Shown here: positions 58,731 through 64,000 of the stretch, piece by piece
How positions within the stretch are numbered: position 1 is the stretch's first letter
Layout: each line of letters begins with the position of its first letter
NCBI RefSeq assembly: GCF_030463535.1
Contig: NC_132896.1
Coordinates: 19,449,709 to 19,513,708, forward strand
Length of the DNA stretch: 64,000 nt
Direction: 5' to 3'
DNA from: Salminus brasiliensis
Lineage: Eukaryota; Chordata; Actinopteri; Characiformes; Bryconidae
Translations under genes and position numbers: made by a program
Notes under the pieces: generated by a model
The model's database searches: none
Told to the model about the DNA's origin: nothing
Seen by the model: the letters and a program-made list of their open reading frames with translations, nothing else

Positions 58731-60161
58731 CAGTGGGGCCAAAAAGTTTAGTCAGCCACTGATTGTGCAAATTCTCCTACTTAGAAAGATGACAGAGGTC
58801 TGTAATTTTCATCATAAGTACACGTCAACTATGAGAAGCAAAAAAAAAAAAAAAAAAAACAGGAAATCACAACATTTTTTAAGAATTGATTTGTAAATTA
58901 TAGTGAAAAATAAGTATTCGGTCACACACAAACAAGCATGATTTCTGTCTCTCACAGACCTGTAACAACTTATTTAAGAAGCTATTCTGTCCTCCACTCG
59001 TTACCTGTATTAATGGCACCTGTTCCAAAGCCTCAAACAGTCAGACTTCAAACTTAACCATGGCCAAAACCAAAGAGCTGTCGAAGGACACCAGGAAGGA
59101 AATGGTAGACCTGCACCAGGCTGGGAAGAGTGAATCTACAATAGGCAAGCAGGCAAGCTGGTGTGAATAAATCAACTGTGGGAGCAATTGTAAAAAAAAT
59201 GGAAGGCATACAAGACCATTGACAATCTCCCTCGATCGTGGGGTCAAAATGATCATGAGAAAAGTGAACAAAAATCCCAGAACTACACGGAGAGACCTGA
59301 TGAATGACCTGCAGAGAGCTGGGACCAATGTTACAAAGGCTACCATCAGTAACATATTACGTCGAGAGAGACTCAAATCCTGCAGTGCCAGGCGTGTCCC
59401 CCTGCGTAAGCCAGTACATGTCCAGGCCTGTCTGAAGTTTGCCAGAGAGCACATGGATGATCCAGAAGAGTATTGGGAGAATATAATGTGGTCAGATGAA
59501 ACCAAAATAGAACTTTTTGGTAAAAACTCAACTTTTTCGTGTTTGGAGGAAGAAGAATGCTGAGTTGCATCCCAAGAACACCATACCTACTGTGAAGCAT
59601 GGGGGTGAAAACGTCATGCTTTGGGGCCGAAACCTCCTTCCATCAGCAAGGGCATTGAAGATGGAACGTGGCTGGGTCTTCCAGCATGACAATGATCCCA
59701 AACACACCGCTTGGGCAACGATAGAGTGGCTCCGTAAAAAGCATTTCAAGGTCCCGGAGTGGCCTAGCCAGTCTCCAGACCTCAACCCCATAGAAAATTT
59801 GTGGAGGGAGTTGAAAGTCTGTGTTGCCAAGCGACAGCATCAAAACATCACAGCTCTAGAGGAGATCTGCATGGAGGAATGGGCCTAAATACCAGCTACA
59901 GTGTGTGCAAACTTGGTGAAGACTTAAAGAAACGTTTGACCTGTCATTGCCAACAAAGGTTCTGTTACAAAGTATTGAGTTGAACCTTTGTTATTGACCA
60001 AATACTTATTTTCCTGCAATGTGATTTCCTGGATTTTTTTTTCTCATTTTGTTTCTCACAGTTGAAGTGTACCTCTGATGAAAATTACAGACCTCTCTCA
60101 TCTTTCTAAGTAGGAGAACTTGCACAATCAATGGCTGACTAAATACTTTTTGGCCCCACTT
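58731..60161 (+). mobile_element. Tc1-like transposon with both inverted repeats, inactive
   Basis: The left end CAGTGGGGCCAAAAAGTTTA (58731) and the right end, ending TTTTTGGCCCCACTT (60161), are inverted copies that remain similar for about 85 bases, with the TIR interior around the GACAGAGGTCTGTAATTTTC phrase (58790-58809). TA flanks each end (58729-58730; 60162-60163), as expected for Tc1/mariner target duplication. It is 1431 bases long and encodes one broken transposase. Confidence 0.9.
59060..59887 (+). pseudogene. Broken Tc1-like transposase
   Basis: It opens with MAKTKELSKDTRKEMVDLHQ, then loses frame after about 35 codons. The middle block (59219-59563) holds the second DNA-binding region (RTTRRDLMNDLQRAGTNVTK) and the first catalytic Asp in [12 protein letters not shown] second frameshift near 59535 leads to the last block, which has the second Asp in [10 protein letters not shown] and the final Glu in [11 protein letters not shown]. 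Between VMLWG and the second Asp, the block is clearly shorter than in intact relatives, so there is also an internal deletion. All three DDE residues can be placed, but no single frame encodes them. Confidence 0.88.
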
Positions 60162-60169
60162 TATCTATA

Positions 60170-61811
60170 CAAGTCATGCTTATATAACAACACTGGAGTC
60201 GAAGAGGAAGATAAAAGCTCATTTTAATAAATGATCAATCATCAGGGTGTAGATCTGACTTTGTACACTTTTAAAAAATATGAAACACATTCACCATGCA
60301 GATCCACAGCGCTGCAGCACTGAAAACAGATTTGTGTTTGCATGTGACACCAGGTTAAAAATAGGTCTGGCAGCTGCACTGGAAAAGATGAAGAAATATT
60401 TCACTTTAGGAGGAAACAGCACTAATTTGTGTGATCATGATCTACAATTAATTTCCATTTTCAGATAATTCTATGCAGATTTTCAGATAACATTCTATGT
60501 AAGGTTACTTATCTGGACAGTAAGTGTTCATTTCTTTAAAAAACAAACAATTAAATTAAAATAAATATAAAAAAATGGAACTTTATATGTGGGAGTGCAA
60601 GCTTTTTCAGATTTATCCTCGAAGTATAAATAGATACCTTCCAGCTCCTAGCTTGTCTAATCAGTCCTTTATGAAAGTAAATCAGATGCTGCTGGAACTT
60701 AATACATCCATTCAGTGGCTTTATGAACAGAAAATGTGATCTTCTAATCAGCCTATCAACCAAATTTAACCTAAACAGCACAGTCTGATTGTCTTTCACT
60801 GGACGTATGTTCAGACTGTATTCGTTTATGACATTTTATTGTTTTTAAAGGTAAAAATTAGAGCACCAGGGTTGTGGGTTTGATACCCGGGCTTTGTAAG
60901 CTTCCGCTGTTGGGTCCTTGAACAAAGACCTTCACCCTCTCTGCTCCCCGGGCGCCTTCCCTCTCAGGACATGTGTGCTCACTGTCACTGTGTGTGTTTG
61001 ATCACTAGTGTGTATGTGTATGTTTACTGAACGGATGGGTTAAAGGCGGAGGCTAAATTCCATTTGTGTCACATTGAAAGTGAATTTGTTTGTCTTGTCT
61101 TAACAATTGAACTGACAAGTGTTAAGTGTTAACATAGCCTGAACTATCACAATTATTTGTTTTAAGGTTTTTATTCTACTTTCTGACAAATTAATTTAAC
61201 GAGACTTTCATTTTGAATCATCTGGAATGTTCTGCACACAGCAGTGTTTTTTAAACAAACTAAATGTAAACGTTTAAAACGTTAACTGAAGTTATTTTAA
61301 AGTTAAAAATTATTATTTTTTATTTATGTAATGATTTATTTGTTAATGTCAATTACCAGCAAGTGACGCTCTGTGCATCTGAATGGCCTCCGCAAGTGCA
61401 GTAATTTTGAAAGTTTGTATATTAAGAAGAACAGAAAACCTGAAAACACTTTAACAGGTTTTCTGTTATGAGTAAGAATGAGTCTGAATGTGGCTGAAGA
61501 ACCATTCACATCAGCCAATCCGGTCAGTCTTTAAATTGACTTTTTAAACAATTTGTAAATCAAAATGTGTTATCGGGGGAAATCATCTGACTGTGCTATT
61601 CTTGTTTGAATACTTATTTATTTATATTTATTTATGGTTTTAATTGAGCTATCTGCCAACTGCTTCGGCATGCGGATCTGGCCTCACGCTTTCCATAGAA
61701 GGCAGTGGTGTGGTCAAGGCGGTGCTGGAGTTGTGACAGCTGGGCTTTAGAGGAGTTTAAATGATGCTTTGGTGTTCTGGTGCAGACGTTCTGTTCTCTG
61801 TTCTTGAGATT
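60170..61811. other. sash3-xpnpep2 intergenic region, right part, including the xpnpep2 3'UTR
   Basis: No exon was recognised. It holds a SINE remnant (60855-61085). The part next to 61812 should be the xpnpep2 3'UTR, but its end could not be fixed. Confidence 0.5.
60855..61085 (+). repeat. 5'-truncated copy of the tRNA-derived SINE
   Basis: The B-box-like GGGTTTGATACCCGGG (60877-60892) is followed by the CACTGTCACTGTGTGTGTTTG stretch and the ACGGATGGGTTAAAGGCGGA tail, similar to 58255-58445. Confidence 0.6.
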
Positions 61812-62825
61812 TCACAGTAAAGCCACGGGCAAGAGCAACACCAGCAGTGAGACAGAAGGGACGACAGCGGAGGCTCCGTCTTTCAGGAAGGGCTCTGTAT
61901 TCTTCATCATCCAGTCGTATACCTCCGTCAGGCCCTGACTCTTCAGTTCTGGACCCACTTTATCCCGGATGACTTGGTAGTATGAGTCTAGCCATACAAG
62001 CTACAGCAAACAGGAAGATTATATTCAAATAGCTTCTTACGATTAATCTCTTTAAAGTGTGGTAACAGCTAAAAAATATATATAATATATATATATATAG
62101 GTACAAATGACCATCTTGTTAATATTAATGAATAGACATTAATAATAATTATTTAATATTAACAAATAATATTTATGTGGATTATTCAGTAATTACTATA
62201 TAACATATGTATGTTCTGCAGTTACAATAAGAGTGAAAGAAGCACAATACATCTACTGTTAAAAAAAAACAATATCACACCCATCAGCTAATGCCCACTC
62301 ATTCTGATTTTGCACTGTATGATAACTCACTGCAATGTTCACTGGATCATATAAGTGCATGAAAATCACAACATGCCAGCATATAAACATATGCCTTACA
62401 AGAAGCACTCTTCTGCAGATTCACTTGAGAAGTGTTACTGGGGAAGGATGTCGAGGGGGACTTTCAAAGGAAACTTTTATTAGCACCCAACAATGTTTAC
62501 AACTAGAGCAGCACAAACAATACCTTACACACCAGTATTAGTGGAGCATGCGCTTCATTACCTGCTCAAGGCTGAGAATTGAAGTGTCAATCAGCTTTCT
62601 GTCATACGGCACCAGTGACACAGTTTCGAACGTCAGGTAATTATTGCCATACTGAGAAACAGGATAAAAATATTAAAAATTCAGTGTAATCTCTGAAATG
62701 ATCTTCACTTTTCTATGTAACAGTGTGTTTCCTATGAACTTCCCTTACCTGTGTTTTAGCCGGCCCAGTGAGAGCAACATCCTCAATTCTTATACCAAAA
62801 TCATTCTCCTTATAGTAACCAGGTT
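61812..62825 (-). CDS. xpnpep2: XPNPEP2, GPI-anchored X-prolyl aminopeptidase 2, C-terminal exons (partial)
   Basis: The last three coding exons are 62825-62749, 62651-62562 and 62000-61812, all GT-AG and in frame. They encode a C-terminal segment including EPGYYKENDFGIRIEDVAL (end of the M24 metallopeptidase 'pita-bread' domain, containing the conserved Glu of the IRIED-type motif), YLTFETVSLVPYDRKLID, and a tail rich in hydrophobic residues, SLLVLLLPVALL, just before the stop. That tail, after small residues (DGASA), is a GPI-attachment signal, as in human XPNPEP2. The family removes N-terminal residues before proline, for example from bradykinin, at the cell surface. The rest of the gene lies to the right of the window. 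Identity is strong from the domain and the neighbour order. Confidence 0.93.
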
Positions 62826-64000
62826 CTATAAAGGAGGGAAAAAATTAACTTGAACATTTTCATTATTGCTCACATGCCAGCACACATTCACAAGTATTTG
62901 ATTCTGCTCCTTAAACCTTTGTTCCACCATGGCTTTTTTTTTACGGGTCAACTAATTTACAACCAATTCAGCCACTCCAGGATTCAAGCACAAACACCAA
63001 TTTAGTTCATATAACAATGCAAAATTTTAAAGCTGTGCTCCAAATATTTTTTATCTTACAGATTGACTAAATTGAGCTGGATTATTAACGGGGTACAAAC
63101 ATTAACTTAGATACCAATGGGATTAATATTATTATCATTTTTAAATGTAATCTTTCAGTCAGTTTTTACAATGATTGTGTTATTTTAGGATCAAATCTAT
63201 CAATTATTCATTTCAACATGTGATATATAAATCTACAATATGAGGTAAAAAAAATCATTTTTAAAAACTCATAAAAAACATTTTTAGGGGATTTTAAGGG
63301 ATTAATCCTATTGTCCCTAAAAAAAATCATCCTGAATAAGTATAATTATGTCTGATTAACGAATAAAGATACGTTTTTGAAAAATAATGGGTAAACATGT
63401 CATCCACAGTTAGCTGTAGAACAGTATAGCTAAGCTTTTCTTAGAAATATTTAAATGAGATCAAATCTAAAAATTGAAAAGAAACATAAAACAAACTAGT
63501 TGATCTAAAGTGGAATATTCTTCATGGTGCTGTATTTATATCCAGGTTAGATTTCAGCTCAGATCATTCTGTACACTGTTATACTCTAATAAAAATGAAA
63601 ATGCTATTTAGATATTAATAAAAAAAACACACAATTAAACTTTGGAGAACAGCTCTGAAGTTTGGCACAGTTGTTTCTTTTTTATTTTCCTCCATAATTT
63701 GTTGGTTGTTTGGTTCAGGGGTTATTTTTATGTAAAATGCACCATGTTTATGTGACCAGTAAGGAAGCTCTGCTCTGTTACAATATTTTCATTTTTCCAC
63801 ACAGTAGGTCTAGTTCACTTTAAATGGGCTTTAATACACAGGCCTTCTGTGTAAAAGGTGTTCTTCAAAGTCACACTTATATAAATAAAAATGATAAATA
63901 ATGATATTCAGAAAGGGAGTGAAAATGAGTTTAGAAATTACACAGAAAATTAGTTTTAATCACATTTGTGCCAGAGCCATGTTGGGAAATCTATTACATA
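62826..64000 (-). other. xpnpep2: xpnpep2 intron, continuing past the window edge
   Basis: AT-rich DNA with no recognised exon. It begins at the acceptor of the 62825-62749 exon, which needs one base (G) from the preceding exon to complete a Glu codon. Confidence 0.6.

Overview
The window is vertebrate nuclear DNA. Its genes have many exons, with GT-AG introns and one AT-AC intron, 5' and 3' untranslated regions, and dense interspersed repeats. Decayed Tc1-like DNA transposons, short non-autonomous elements with terminal inverted repeats and tRNA-derived SINEs of teleost type point to a ray-finned fish. The repeat mix suggests an otophysan such as a characin or catfish, but the species cannot be settled from sequence alone.

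Five protein-coding genes are supported, and all have human orthologues on Xq24-Xq26. From left to right they are mcts1 (+, coding 1677-6694, complete, 181 aa), c1galt1c1/Cosmc (-, 8985-9938, complete in one coding exon, 317 aa, with a non-coding first exon near 11818), zdhhc9 (+, 16502-39764, nine coding exons, 388 aa), sash3 (-, 43357-53094, eight coding exons, 385 aa) and the 3' end of xpnpep2 (-, last three coding exons, 61812-62825, continuing past the right edge). mcts1 and c1galt1c1 converge, as do zdhhc9 and sash3. xpnpep2 follows sash3 on the same strand. Both blocks keep the human order and relative orientation, but in human they lie several megabases apart.

The genes are not an operon and share no pathway. 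mcts1 acts in translation re-initiation with DENR. c1galt1c1 is the ER chaperone of core 1 O-glycan T-synthase. zdhhc9 is a Golgi/ER palmitoyltransferase. sash3 is a lymphoid adaptor. xpnpep2 is a GPI-anchored X-prolyl aminopeptidase.

Non-coding DNA makes up most of the window. zdhhc9 intron 1 (9.6 kb) and the sash3-xpnpep2 intergenic region (8.7 kb) are the largest gaps. Notable items are a U12-type AT-AC intron in zdhhc9, a 39-bp minisatellite in the 5'UTR intron of c1galt1c1, an exact 26-bp duplication between two zdhhc9 introns, a pre-miRNA-like hairpin in a sash3 intron, a degenerate Tc1 element with both long inverted repeats still recognisable (58731-60161), and a GA-rich minisatellite in zdhhc9. 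No wholly new gene system was found. Exon borders were set by reading splice sites and matching the remembered human orthologues. UTR ends are estimates.
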